This document shows, in pieces, positions 1-8,559 of a DNA stretch of 64,000 nucleotides. The position numbers and the translations under genes were made by a program. Every line of letters begins with the position of its first letter. The first letter of the stretch is position 1. The notes under the pieces were generated by a model. That model worked only from the letters and a program-made list of their open reading frames with translations, had not been told where the DNA came from and did not search any database. The stretch is from positions 1 through 64,000 of the forward strand of contig JAZNSI010000038.1 in NCBI GenBank assembly GCA_045591175.1, read 5' to 3'. Source of the DNA: UBA11524 sp045591175 (GTDB taxonomy: Bacteria > Bacillota > Clostridia > Christensenellales > Aristaeellaceae).

Positions 1-246
1 AAGTACTTCTCTGTTGCTTCTGGCGGCGGCACCGGCCGTACCCTGCATCCCGACAACATGGCTGCCGGCCCCGCCTCCTACGGCATGACCGACACCCTGG
101 GCCGTATGCACTCCGACGCTCAGTTCGCCGGTTCCTCCTCCATGCCTGCGCACGTTGAGATGATGGGCCTGATCGGCATGGGTAACAACCCCATGGTTGG
201 CGCGACCGTCGCCGTGGCTGTGGCTGTGGAGAACGCCTCCAAGTAA
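1..246 (+). CDS. GGGtGRT family protein, C-terminal part
   Basis: The first base is in frame and the gene enters from outside the window; 81 residues and the stop are visible. The segment carries the motif SGGGTGRT near its start, which gives the GGGtGRT family (PF14057) its name, followed by a Gly/Ala/Met-rich end finishing in VAVAVENASK. Full-length members are roughly 330 residues, so about three quarters is missing. The family has no established biochemical function that I know of. A strong terminator follows directly, so this is the end of its transcription unit. Confidence 0.8.
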   Translation, partial: KYFSVASGGGTGRTLHPDNMAAGPASYGMTDTLGRMHSDAQFAGSSSMPAHVEMMGLIGMGNNPMVGATVAVAVAVENASK

Positions 247-260
247 TTGCCAACAAAACG

Positions 261-293
261 AGGAGCCTGTCCGAAAGGACGGGCTCCTTTTTG
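261..293 (+). terminator. Rho-independent terminator after the GGGtGRT gene
   Basis: AGGAGCCTGTCC and GGACGGGCTCCT form a 12-base stem around a GAAA tetraloop, followed by a T run, 14 bases after the stop codon. Confidence 0.9.
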
Positions 294-428
294 TCTGCTG
301 TGGCATGTGTTGTGTACGCTGGTTTAAGGATCCACCGCTTGGACGCATCGATTCAAAGGTAGATGCGCAGAAACCGTGATCCCCAGTTAGCTCCGCAGCC
401 GTCTGCAAGTTGGCAAAGCGCCAACGCC

Positions 429-2294
429 TCACGCCTTGCTGTCGAACGGCATATCCCGCAGTACGGCGAGGATATCCGGCAATACCAGGATGTTGTTGCG
501 ATCACTCTGCTTGTAATCCACGGGAGTGCCGGTCACGTCGGTTTCCTGCGCAGAAAGCTGATCCAACTGCTCCCACGGGATGAGGCAGGCATGCACGCGC
601 TTTTCCATATCCTTTGCAATTCGTAGGGAAGAGGCTCCCTTGCGCTGCATGTCCGCCTTGTACTGTGCGGTTCGCTGAGCATATTCTGCTTCACACATGG
701 GATGGAAGCCCATCACATAGTGGAAGGCGCACCAACGAAGATGCTCGGTGATCGCTAGATTTTCCAGCATATCACCGTGCGGCGGCCAGTCGCCGTCTTC
801 GACCTGCTGCATCGTTCTTCCGGATGCACGCAGCACTGCAGGGTAGAAATCCGCCGACGCCCTGCTGCTCATTCGGCTGAAATAGTCGCAATGCTTCCAG
901 TTCTCCTGCGGCGTTTTCCCGGAGTTGCTGCAGTATGCATGGTTGATCGCCATGGCCATTCTATCGATGCGTTCAAGATCCAATGCATCGCTGCCGTAAA
1001 TGCTCTGATGCACATGCTCGCTTTCTCCGGCGCGGACGAAGGCAAGCCCGCGGCCAGTACATTCCACGATGGTGGGGAAACTGCCGCGCTCATTCAGCCA
1101 ATGGCTGAGGTCAAGTGCGATCTCCCGGTTTTCCTTTTCATTGCCTGTGCAGACAACAACATAACGGACCACGTCCCTGCGTTCATTCAGGAAGGCGTAA
1201 AGGGCGTCGGACTTGCCGTCAGCCTTGTGAAAGCGAACATCATACTGCTTGAGGATCTCGTGCCCGTACAGCATGCCATTCTGGGGATTCTCGTCGAAAA
1301 TATCCACGCGGAACGTACTGCCGAAGAACTGACCGTTCATCAGGAGGGCGTCCAGGGCAGCCCGGCCCATCCGGCCAAAGCCGATCATCAGCGCGTTGAA
1401 GTCCTCTTGCGCGCGTCCCTCTCCGTCAAAACGGATCGTTTCGCAGGGCGGCAGCTTCTGTACCATCAGTCGGGCGGCGAGCTCATATTCGTCAAAGACC
1501 AGGACGCTGCCGTAGCCATATTTCTTGTCCGATGCGATCAGCGCACTGGCGTGAGTCTCCTCCACAGCCCGGATGAGCAGCCTTGTCTGTTCGGGACGAA
1601 TCCCTGCCTTTTCGAAGGCGACAAGAAGCGTCTGGACAAATTCCTGATTCCTCACGCCGTCTTCATGCAGTGCGGCGATCTCGATGGGCCGTTTTCCAGG
1701 ACGAATTCCCAGCTTGCGCAGCAGCACCCTGTCCGGATGCTCGCCATTCTTCACCAGCACGCCGCCGATCGCGTTGATCTCCTCATCCAGTGACTCCTCC
1801 GCCTGGCCAATGAAAACCACCGACCGGTGCAGCACGTCGATCTGCCGCTGGGCATACTCAATGGTATTGGCGCTCACGCCGTAAACCACCAGCAGCGTTC
1901 CGCGCCTCAGCAGAGCAATGCGGATCCGCCGCAGCACCTGGCCGCCGATCACGGCAACGGCGGTACCGGCCATTGCGTAAAACGCCATGAAATGCGCGAC
2001 CCAGAATACGACGATGACCCAGAAGTGCGCAAACAGGGGCGCTGCTGAGATGCTGTCCAGATCGTTTGAACCGCCGAACATCGTGCACACTGCCATGACT
2101 GTGCGCAGCACCGCAACCGGCGCGGAATCGTCCACATAGGAATAGCCGTAGCCGTAGATGAGCAGGCCCAGCAGCACGGCCAGGGTAAAGAACGTGCTGA
2201 TGATCCAGTTCCTGAAACGGCTCTCAGTGGCGAGGTTGAGAACAGCGGCAAAAAAGCACGCTGAAGCAATGATGATGATCGAAATCGTAGTCAT
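429..2294 (-). CDS. Membrane protein with two Rossmann (TrkA-N-like) domains and a C-terminal RyR domain
   Basis: 621 residues. The ATG at 2294 is chosen because AGGAG lies five bases upstream; an earlier in-frame start lacks this. Residues 1-25, 30-52 and about 86-120 are hydrophobic, with a pore-loop-like stretch (VMAVCTMFGG) between the second and third, recalling a minimal ion-channel arrangement but without a TVGYG filter. A degenerate Rossmann fold begins near 133 (LLVVYGVSANT) and a clear one at 300 (IGFGRMG, residues 304-310), as in RCK/TrkA-N regulators. The C-terminus from about 505 matches RyR domains (PF02026): LAITEHLRW, then HACLIPWEQL and DRNNILVLPDILA. It lies 66 bases downstream of the TIR-propeller gene, in the same direction and probably in one operon. 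The domain calls are from reading motifs; the ion-channel role is inference. Confidence 0.75.
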   Translation of the reverse strand: MTTISIIIIASACFFAAVLNLATESRFRNWIISTFFTLAVLLGLLIYGYGYSYVDDSAPVAVLRTVMAVCTMFGGSNDLDSISAAPLFAHFWVIVVFWVAHFMAFYAMAGTAVAVIGGQVLRRIRIALLRRGTLLVVYGVSANTIEYAQRQIDVLHRSVVFIGQAEESLDEEINAIGGVLVKNGEHPDRVLLRKLGIRPGKRPIEIAALHEDGVRNQEFVQTLLVAFEKAGIRPEQTRLLIRAVEETHASALIASDKKYGYGSVLVFDEYELAARLMVQKLPPCETIRFDGEGRAQEDFNALMIGFGRMGRAALDALLMNGQFFGSTFRVDIFDENPQNGMLYGHEILKQYDVRFHKADGKSDALYAFLNERRDVVRYVVVCTGNEKENREIALDLSHWLNERGSFPTIVECTGRGLAFVRAGESEHVHQSIYGSDALDLERIDRMAMAINHAYCSNSGKTPQENWKHCDYFSRMSSRASADFYPAVLRASGRTMQQVEDGDWPPHGDMLENLAITEHLRWCAFHYVMGFHPMCEAEYAQRTAQYKADMQRKGASSLRIAKDMEKRVHACLIPWEQLDQLSAQETDVTGTPVDYKQSDRNNILVLPDILAVLRDMPFDSKA

Positions 2295-2360
2295 GGTTAC
2301 TCCTGTATCGCGGCGCATTCAGCGCCCGTATCGTTCCGCGTGCGAGGTGCATGCGGTTTC

Positions 2361-5300
2361 TCATCGGTTCTCTTGCAGGGTATTCAGCGCGATGTCGGTC
2401 AGTTCGGACGTGGTGGGGATGGAAAGTGCCTTCAGCGAATAGGCGGTAGTTCCCCGGTCACGGCTGAAAATGTAGACTTCGTTCTGCCAGGGGTTGTAGA
2501 ACTTGAAATTCGTGCAGCTGAACAGCTGCTCCCAGGAACGCATATCGATGCAGACAAGCCTGGTACCCAAGCGCAGATACAGCCTGCTGTTCGCCTTGTC
2601 AAACCATTGCGAAAATTCGGATGCACCATTGACTCGGCTGAGGAGCGTGCGGAAAATCTGCCGACCCGTTTCAACGGAATAGATGATGAACTGGCCGTCC
2701 TTGGTGAACACATACACGAACCGGTCATCAAGGAGCAGGCCGGTTTTCACCACGGAAACCATGGGCAGCTCGGTGCTGATGCAGCCCAGCAGTTTCGCGG
2801 CCTTGCCGTCATACACGCGGATGTTCATGTCCTCGTCATAGACCGCGAAAATGGGCGCGTTTTCGCCGAAAACAATGGTTCGCTCATGGGAACCGCGTCC
2901 TGCATCCGGGATCAGCTTCCACTTCCTGCTGGACAGGTCGTAGACAACGAAGTTTGCGATCCTGGTGCTGCTATCGGAAGCAAAATCGCTGAGGACGATC
3001 AGGCCGTTTTCGCCGGCATGGATCATGGCATGGGACTGCAAACCGTCGATGATCCGCCAGCGTACGTTCTCCGGAAGCGGAACGTCAGCGGCCTTCTCGC
3101 CGTCGAACCAGAGGGACAGCTCATGGCCGTCGCTCCTTGCCGTCAGGATCCGCCCGTCGGATGTCTGCCTTGCTGCATCTGTATAGAAGACCTGATCCAT
3201 GAACTCTGTATCGCCGACGATCTTCAGCGTCACCGATTCGCTTTCTGCGATGCTGGTCACATTGCCGTCCATACCGAGGCTGTAAATCTCGCCGTCATTC
3301 GTGCACACAAGGACCTTCCGGCCGTCGCTGCTCAGGTGAAGATCCTTTCCGGACAGCGAAAGATAGTCAGCCAGCTTGATGACCTCGAGCGAATGATTCC
3401 CGGCATCCACCACGCTCAGACCATAGCCGTCCTGCGTGTAGGCCAGGCCCAGGAGGAACTGGCCCTGGTGATTCATGTCGATGAAATCGCCGATGCCGTT
3501 CATGTCCGGGAGCTGCGCCGCTACGGGGACGGGCGCAGACAATACGGGCTGGGGCAATGCAGTTGTGACATACGCGGTGCATCTGTCCTCCGACAGGTAG
3601 ACGATGCTGCCGCCTCCGTCCTGCGGCGGCAGGATGCTGAAACCGTCAATACGGTTAGCCGTGAAATACACCTGAATGAGGCCGCCGTGATGGGGGAGCA
3701 CCGCGGGGGTGTCCGGCAGATCGACCGTTGACGCATACAGCCTTGAATCGCAAAAGTCGCTCTTGCTTCGCCAGCCTACGGCACAATAGCCGTCCGCCAG
3801 CGTGAAGGCAAACAGGCCGTCCGCCAGAGAGTACAGGCTGATGATCTCGTCATTTTGCTTTTTCGCTGCCTGCAGCTCGCCGCTGGCGCTGTCAAAGGCA
3901 AGTATATTGGCGCCAATGCCGGTCACGATGCTCTTTTTGTTGGGAATGACGTAGCAATGGCTGGTTGAGATCACGCTGGCTTCGGGCGTCACCACGTTCT
4001 CCCAAAGGAGACTCCCTGCCTTCAGGTCGAAGCATTGCAGCCGCAGTTCATTGGTGAAGAATCCCGTTTGCGGATCGGAGGTGCTGATGTCGCTTAACAC
4101 AAGGGCTTTGTCGTCTCCGACATAGACCGTGCGGTAATAATCGTTCTCCCGGGTAAGGGCCTCATTCGCGATCATGGAGGTGGTGCCCTGGGTCAGGTCG
4201 ACCGTATAGAGGAATGTCTTCGTCGTGCCGTCTTCCGGCTTGAAGAGCGAACCGACAAAGCGGGTGGAATCAATAAACATGCCGCTGGATCGCTTGTCGA
4301 GGGCGGAGCCGAAGGTGACAGGAGAGAACCCGGGCATCCGGATGATGGGAATGCTTTGCAGCAACCTGCCGTCCGCGATGGAAATGGTGATGAAGCAGTA
4401 GTCGGTATAGGACTGCGAGTAATCGTCCCAATCGGTGAAGGACTGACTTCCGATGTACGCCAGCTTCTGTCCTGCCGCATCGTGGTAGACGCCGCTGCAG
4501 TACAGGGGGTCAAAGCTGGATTGCCAGGCGGTTTTTCCGGTCTGGGCGTCCAACCCCGTGAAGATGCGATCATAATAGCAGGCAAGAATACCGCTGTCAG
4601 CATCATACCAGAGCTGCGGATCCACTTCGACAATGTAGGAGATCTCCGATTCCCTGAGCTTGACGCTCCAAAGCAGATCGCCGGTGGAGGCGTCGAAGCT
4701 GCTGACTGTGCCGTAGGTATCAATCGTATAAATGGTACGCCCATCGGCGGAGTAGGCCATCATCTCGACGGGGGCATGGTGCTTGAGCGCAGCCTTCGAC
4801 AACAGGGGCTTGTCATCCTGCTCCTGAAAGATGTCAAGCGCGGAGAACAGCGCTCGCTCGGCAGGTGCGTAATAGGGACGCTGGATGTCCTCGGAATACA
4901 GGGCGCTGCTTGCATGCTTGATCGCGGCGGCTATGTCGCCTTCCTGAAGCGCCTCGTCTGCCTGCCCCACCAGAAGCTCGGATTCACGGTTGAGCGCAAG
5001 CTCGATCGCAGCGGTCAGTTCGTCATTCTTCTGGGTCAGCTCCCGGTTTTTGACGAACAGCATGCCGGTAAAGCAACTGACCAGCAACGCGCAAAGCGCG
5101 CCCAGCGCGATCAGCCGTTTCATTTTGCGTGCCTTTTCACGCTGAACCAGTCGATCGTAGGAGCAGCCCAGCATACCTGCATACAGCTTCTTGATGTGGG
5201 TCTTGATCTTCTTGAGGGAAGCGCCGATGCTGTCCGCGCGTACATCCATTGCCAGCGGTTCGACGTCCTCGTATTCACCGGTGGTGGGGTTCAAAACGCG

Positions 5301-5666
5301 GGTCAGCTCAAGGGGAAAAACATCATTCGGTTCGCCGTCGGCCAGGACGACAAAGGCATTTTTCGCGTCATGGTTTCGCAGAAAGTAATTGACTTCTCTT
5401 GCAACCCAGGGAGACTCCTTCGCTTCCGGAGAACAGATGACGATCAGGTAGCGCGATGCATCCAGCGCCGTACAGATGCTCTCCGTCAAATTGCTTGAAA
5501 TCGTCAATTCCTCTTCATCACGAAAAACCACGCCAAGCTTCTTGCCGGCCGTGCGCAGCGATTTCGGAACGACGTAGCTTTCGATCAGCGTATGAACCCG
5601 CTTGGCGATCGCTGCATCCCGTTCCGTATGCTTATAACTGATAAAAGCAATGTATGATCGTTCCAT
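2361..5666 (-). CDS. TIR domain - transmembrane - beta-propeller protein
   Basis: 1101 residues. The ATG at 5666 is set by AAGGAG eight bases upstream and is where the TIR homology starts (SYIAFISYKHTERD). Residues 1-120 form a TIR_2 domain with VFRDEEEL and SPWVAREV; Glu91 sits where NAD-cleaving TIR enzymes keep their catalytic glutamate. One membrane helix follows at about 184-206, then a Gln/Asn/Leu-rich coiled coil to about 235 and a short helical region. From roughly 290 to the end come repeated beta-strand units typical of a WD40/PQQ-type propeller (for example GDLLWSVKL, GKTAWQSSF, GSLLWENVV). The likely topology is a cytoplasmic TIR domain with the propeller on the outer face. It heads a two-gene operon with the RyR protein. 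A role in defence or signalling is inferred, not shown. Confidence 0.85.
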   Translation of the reverse strand: MERSYIAFISYKHTERDAAIAKRVHTLIESYVVPKSLRTAGKKLGVVFRDEEELTISSNLTESICTALDASRYLIVICSPEAKESPWVAREVNYFLRNHDAKNAFVVLADGEPNDVFPLELTRVLNPTTGEYEDVEPLAMDVRADSIGASLKKIKTHIKKLYAGMLGCSYDRLVQREKARKMKRLIALGALCALLVSCFTGMLFVKNRELTQKNDELTAAIELALNRESELLVGQADEALQEGDIAAAIKHASSALYSEDIQRPYYAPAERALFSALDIFQEQDDKPLLSKAALKHHAPVEMMAYSADGRTIYTIDTYGTVSSFDASTGDLLWSVKLRESEISYIVEVDPQLWYDADSGILACYYDRIFTGLDAQTGKTAWQSSFDPLYCSGVYHDAAGQKLAYIGSQSFTDWDDYSQSYTDYCFITISIADGRLLQSIPIIRMPGFSPVTFGSALDKRSSGMFIDSTRFVGSLFKPEDGTTKTFLYTVDLTQGTTSMIANEALTRENDYYRTVYVGDDKALVLSDISTSDPQTGFFTNELRLQCFDLKAGSLLWENVVTPEASVISTSHCYVIPNKKSIVTGIGANILAFDSASGELQAAKKQNDEIISLYSLADGLFAFTLADGYCAVGWRSKSDFCDSRLYASTVDLPDTPAVLPHHGGLIQVYFTANRIDGFSILPPQDGGGSIVYLSEDRCTAYVTTALPQPVLSAPVPVAAQLPDMNGIGDFIDMNHQGQFLLGLAYTQDGYGLSVVDAGNHSLEVIKLADYLSLSGKDLHLSSDGRKVLVCTNDGEIYSLGMDGNVTSIAESESVTLKIVGDTEFMDQVFYTDAARQTSDGRILTARSDGHELSLWFDGEKAADVPLPENVRWRIIDGLQSHAMIHAGENGLIVLSDFASDSSTRIANFVVYDLSSRKWKLIPDAGRGSHERTIVFGENAPIFAVYDEDMNIRVYDGKAAKLLGCISTELPMVSVVKTGLLLDDRFVYVFTKDGQFIIYSVETGRQIFRTLLSRVNGASEFSQWFDKANSRLYLRLGTRLVCIDMRSWEQLFSCTNFKFYNPWQNEVYIFSRDRGTTAYSLKALSIPTTSELTDIALNTLQENR

Positions 5667-5747
5667 ACAATACTCCTTCGTGATTTCTCCAGCCACCGTC
5701 CTGCAGGAGCGGCGCGTTTTCACTTGTAACCACAAATTTACCTTCCT

Positions 5748-5776
5748 ATTATACCAAGAAAAGGCGGATTGCGCAA
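5748..5776 (-). promoter_or_regulatory. Sigma-A promoter of the TIR/RyR operon
   Basis: Reading the minus strand, TTGCGC (5771-5776) and TATAAT (5748-5753) are 17 bases apart, about 80 bases before the TIR start codon. Confidence 0.75.
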
Positions 5777-5921
5777 TCACCACGGAGAACGGATCAGGCG
5801 AATTCCTGCATTTCTTCGGCACTTCCCGAACCGTGCAAAAAGCCGTCCGCGCCTGTTTCACTTTCGCGTTCATGTGGTATATTTACATTGGCACAATGAA
5901 CCTGCAAAGGAGGAGAACAAT

Positions 5922-6197
5922 ATGGCATGTCAAGTAAACGTCACCGGCGGAGTGCTTCCGCAGGAGGAGATCAACGCCTACATCGCCCGTGCGAAGGAGA
6001 AGTATGGCAAGGAGCCCCAGGGCATCGACATCAAGGTGGATGGCGACTGGGTGGAGCTGTCCTATGACTTCGGTCATACGCCCTTCCAGCGAATCCGCCG
6101 CATCACCGGCTACCTCGTCGGTACGCTGGATCGCTTCAACAACGGCAAACGCGCCGAAGAGCGCGACCGCGTCAAGCACTCTGTGACGATGGAATGA
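5922..6197 (+). CDS. Small NrdD-like protein (anaerobic ribonucleotide reductase C-terminal-like)
   Basis: 91 residues, started at the ATG at 5922 behind AAAGGAGGAG. The second half (RRITGYLVGTLDRFNNGKRA) resembles the C-terminal segment of class III ribonucleotide reductase NrdD (xRITGYLxxxxxxNxGKxxExxDR). The ten-stranded barrel and most of NrdD are absent, and only one cysteine (residue 3) is present, so catalysis as NrdD is not possible. It is a stand-alone gene closed by its own terminator; a possible promoter is TTTCAC-16-TATATT at 5856-5883. Function unknown; a regulatory or vestigial partner of NrdD is only a guess. Confidence 0.6.
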   Translation: MACQVNVTGGVLPQEEINAYIARAKEKYGKEPQGIDIKVDGDWVELSYDFGHTPFQRIRRITGYLVGTLDRFNNGKRAEERDRVKHSVTME

Positions 6198-6200
6198 AAA

Positions 6201-6238
6201 CAAGCCCTGGAATCGCCGTGGTTCCAGGGCTTGTTTTT
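6201..6238 (+). terminator. Terminator of the NrdD-like gene
   Basis: AAGCCCTGGAA and TTCCAGGGCTT form an 11-base stem, followed by GTTTTTG, immediately after the stop codon. Confidence 0.9.
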
Positions 6239-6280
6239 GCTTACGGAGTGATCCCGTGGTGAATGGATTTTACGCACAGA

Positions 6281-6316
6281 AAATCCTGGGCAGGAAGGTT
6301 TTCGTGCCCAGGATGC
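6281..6316 (-). terminator. Terminator of the GGDEF gene
   Basis: On the minus strand ATCCTGGGCA and TGCCCAGGAT pair as a 10-base stem, followed by TTTTCTG. It lies about 30 bases past the stop of the minus-strand gene. Confidence 0.7.
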
Positions 6317-6345
6317 TTTGTATAATGGGGTAGGGCGCTGGTTCT

Positions 6346-8307
6346 TTACGACGGCCTGCGCAGGGATTTGCCGAAGAAACGGGCGTGCTGCTCCAGCGCT
6401 TCGTGGCGGCTGTGCTTGACGCGGTACATGCTTTCGTCGCTCTCGTTCACGCAGCGGTCAAGTCCCATGCCCTCTTCAAGGTGGAACACCTTCGTACCTA
6501 CCGAGGCACCCACGGGGAAGCGGGAGGTTTTGTTGTGCTCGGCCAGGAAGGCTTCGAAACGGGTGGCGAAGGCGGCTGCCCGGTCTTCATCGCAATCGGG
6601 GATGAAGATCAGGTATTCGTCGCCGCCGATGCGGGCCGCGATCGCGTCCTCCGGCAGGGCTGCGCGGATGGCGTCGGCAATGGTGCACAGCGCCTCATCG
6701 CCGCCCTGATGGCCAAAGGTATCGTTGATGGGCTTGAGGTTATCCATGTCGATGGAAATGAAGCATACCGTGCGGTTTTCCCGGCAGAGCTGCTCCCAGA
6801 TGGGATCAAGATGCTCGTTGACGCCGCGGCGGTTGTTCAGCCCTGTCAGCGCATCGGTGATGGAGGAGAGATGGCGTTCTTCGTAGAGGGCCTTCAGCTT
6901 GCCCTGATAGTCCAGGTTCCGCAATGCGATGGAAACGATGATGTTCCAGTGCATGTAGAACTGGCTGGGCACCTCGTTATCCTTGAGCTGCACGACCGTA
7001 TAGCCGTAGGTGTCGTGCCGCTGGTGCAGCAGATGCACATAGAACGCCTGGGGCTCATCGGGGCGCTCGGCGAGGGAGGGGAGCAGGTTTTCCCGGTCAA
7101 AGCATACCATGGGCATGCCGGCGTCTTGCCTGTCCTGAATGGCGGAAACCAGCTGCACCTGCGGAGTGATGTGGCCTGCAAAGCCGTTTTCGTCCTTGAA
7201 GAGGCACAGGTAGAGATCACGCACGGAGGGGATATCACCCAGTTTGCGGAAAATGGTATCGTGCACAGCCTCGTAGCTGTCGGCGCTGTGCAGCTCAATG
7301 GCGAAGTAGGTCTGGCTCACCTCACGGATGCCCATCCTGCGATTGGCCTGCTCCAGGCGGTGCACAACGGAGGCCAGCTGCTCGCTGTCAGCGCGGGAGG
7401 CACAGCCGCAGCTTTCACGGATGGACAGCGACGCGGGGATGCCGCGGTGCTCGTAGGCCGGCGTAAGGCCCTGCTCCTTTTCCTGGATCCGCTGGTGCAG
7501 CAGCTCCATGGCTTCGGTGACCATCCGAACATAATCCTGTCCAACCGTGGTCAGGGAGGGACTGGCGAACCGGGATGCTTCAATGTCGTCAAAGCCGGTG
7601 ACGACCGTATCCCGTGGCACGTTATAGCCGCGCAGGTGCAGCTGCTCGATCAGCGCGTGGGCCATGTAATCGTTGGCGCAGACCACCGCTTCGGGCCAGT
7701 TGTCCGGATCGCCGTAGAAATGGTCATAGGCTTTTTCAATGCCGTGGCTCCACATGCTGCCGTGGTAGACCGCGTTGTCCGGGAGCGGCACGCCGTGCTT
7801 CTCCATTTCATCCTTGTAGCAGGCCAATCGGTCGTTGCTGTCAGGATGATCTGCATATCCGGCCAGGAAGCAGATCTTGCGGAAACCATGATCCTCCAGC
7901 AGATGCTTCATCAGCGGGCGGATGGCGACTTCCTCATCCGTGTAGAAGCTGTCATACTGGCTCATGTGATCGCGCACGCATACGACGGGGCATTTGGCGC
8001 GCTTGTCCAGCATCTCAAACAGCGCCTCGCGGAAACCGTGCATATCATATGTGTCCGGAACGACCAACGCGCCATCGAGCTTTTCCATGGGCACGACGGT
8101 GAACATATTCTGTTCCTGCTCGTCGTAGAAATTGGGACTCTCGCGGTAACCGACTGTATAGAAGTAGAACACGTCATACCCCATATCCCGGGCGCACTGA
8201 CGTGTGATCTTCTGCACCACAGCCTGGAAACTCAGGTCTGCTTTGTTCATAAAAACGCCCAGCGTCTTGCGTTTGTCGGTAAGCACAGCGCAGCCCTCCT
8301 CTTCCAT
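6346..8307 (-). CDS. Sugar-binding-type sensor fused to a GGDEF diguanylate cyclase
   Basis: 653 residues. The ATG at 8307 follows AAGGAA; a TTG 30 bases earlier has no good ribosome site. Residues about 18-310 resemble the ligand-binding core of LacI-family regulators (TLGVF near the start, later VVTGFDDIEAS and SPSLTTVGQD), but no helix-turn-helix precedes it and there is no signal peptide, so the sensor is cytoplasmic. A linker of about 170 residues leads to the GGDEF domain (DALTGLNNRRG), with the active-site motif GGDEY at 561-565. The usual RxxD inhibitory site is missing. The protein would make cyclic di-GMP in response to a sugar or related ligand. It is monocistronic with its own promoter. 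The pullulanase gene is divergent and next door, which hints at a carbohydrate cue; that link is inference. Confidence 0.85.
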   Translation of the reverse strand: MEEEGCAVLTDKRKTLGVFMNKADLSFQAVVQKITRQCARDMGYDVFYFYTVGYRESPNFYDEQEQNMFTVVPMEKLDGALVVPDTYDMHGFREALFEMLDKRAKCPVVCVRDHMSQYDSFYTDEEVAIRPLMKHLLEDHGFRKICFLAGYADHPDSNDRLACYKDEMEKHGVPLPDNAVYHGSMWSHGIEKAYDHFYGDPDNWPEAVVCANDYMAHALIEQLHLRGYNVPRDTVVTGFDDIEASRFASPSLTTVGQDYVRMVTEAMELLHQRIQEKEQGLTPAYEHRGIPASLSIRESCGCASRADSEQLASVVHRLEQANRRMGIREVSQTYFAIELHSADSYEAVHDTIFRKLGDIPSVRDLYLCLFKDENGFAGHITPQVQLVSAIQDRQDAGMPMVCFDRENLLPSLAERPDEPQAFYVHLLHQRHDTYGYTVVQLKDNEVPSQFYMHWNIIVSIALRNLDYQGKLKALYEERHLSSITDALTGLNNRRGVNEHLDPIWEQLCRENRTVCFISIDMDNLKPINDTFGHQGGDEALCTIADAIRAALPEDAIAARIGGDEYLIFIPDCDEDRAAAFATRFEAFLAEHNKTSRFPVGASVGTKVFHLEEGMGLDRCVNESDESMYRVKHSRHEALEQHARFFGKSLRRPS

Positions 8308-8364
8308 CGTATTCCTTGCAGAAACAAGGTCTCTCAATCGAATTTGTCCTGATGTATTACCATC

Positions 8365-8392
8365 ATTATATCATAGATTGTTGGTATGTAAA
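8365..8392 (-). promoter_or_regulatory. Promoter of the GGDEF gene
   Basis: On the minus strand TTTACA (8387-8392) and TATAAT (8365-8370) are 16 bases apart, about 58 bases before the ATG. Confidence 0.65.
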
Positions 8393-8493
8393 AGCCCCTT
8401 TTGCAGGATTTCTTGCTGATTTCCGGCTTTGTGCGGGCAAATTCAACCGTTTTGAGGGCAGAAATTCGCAGCAGGCTGAGAAAGCGCTCTCCG

Positions 8494-8522
8494 TTGACAT
8501 TTCAGGCGGATGTGGGTATACT
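8494..8522 (+). promoter_or_regulatory. Promoter of the pullulanase gene
   Basis: TTGACA (8494-8499) and TATACT (8517-8522) are 17 bases apart, 37 bases before the pullulanase ATG. Confidence 0.85.
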
Positions 8523-8559
8523 ATATCGGAATGAATATCGACCTCCCGGAGGCAAATCA

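Noticed and set aside
8308..8337. TTG start extending the GGDEF protein by ten residues
   Set aside because: No ribosome site suits it, while the ATG at 8307 has AAGGAA upstream.
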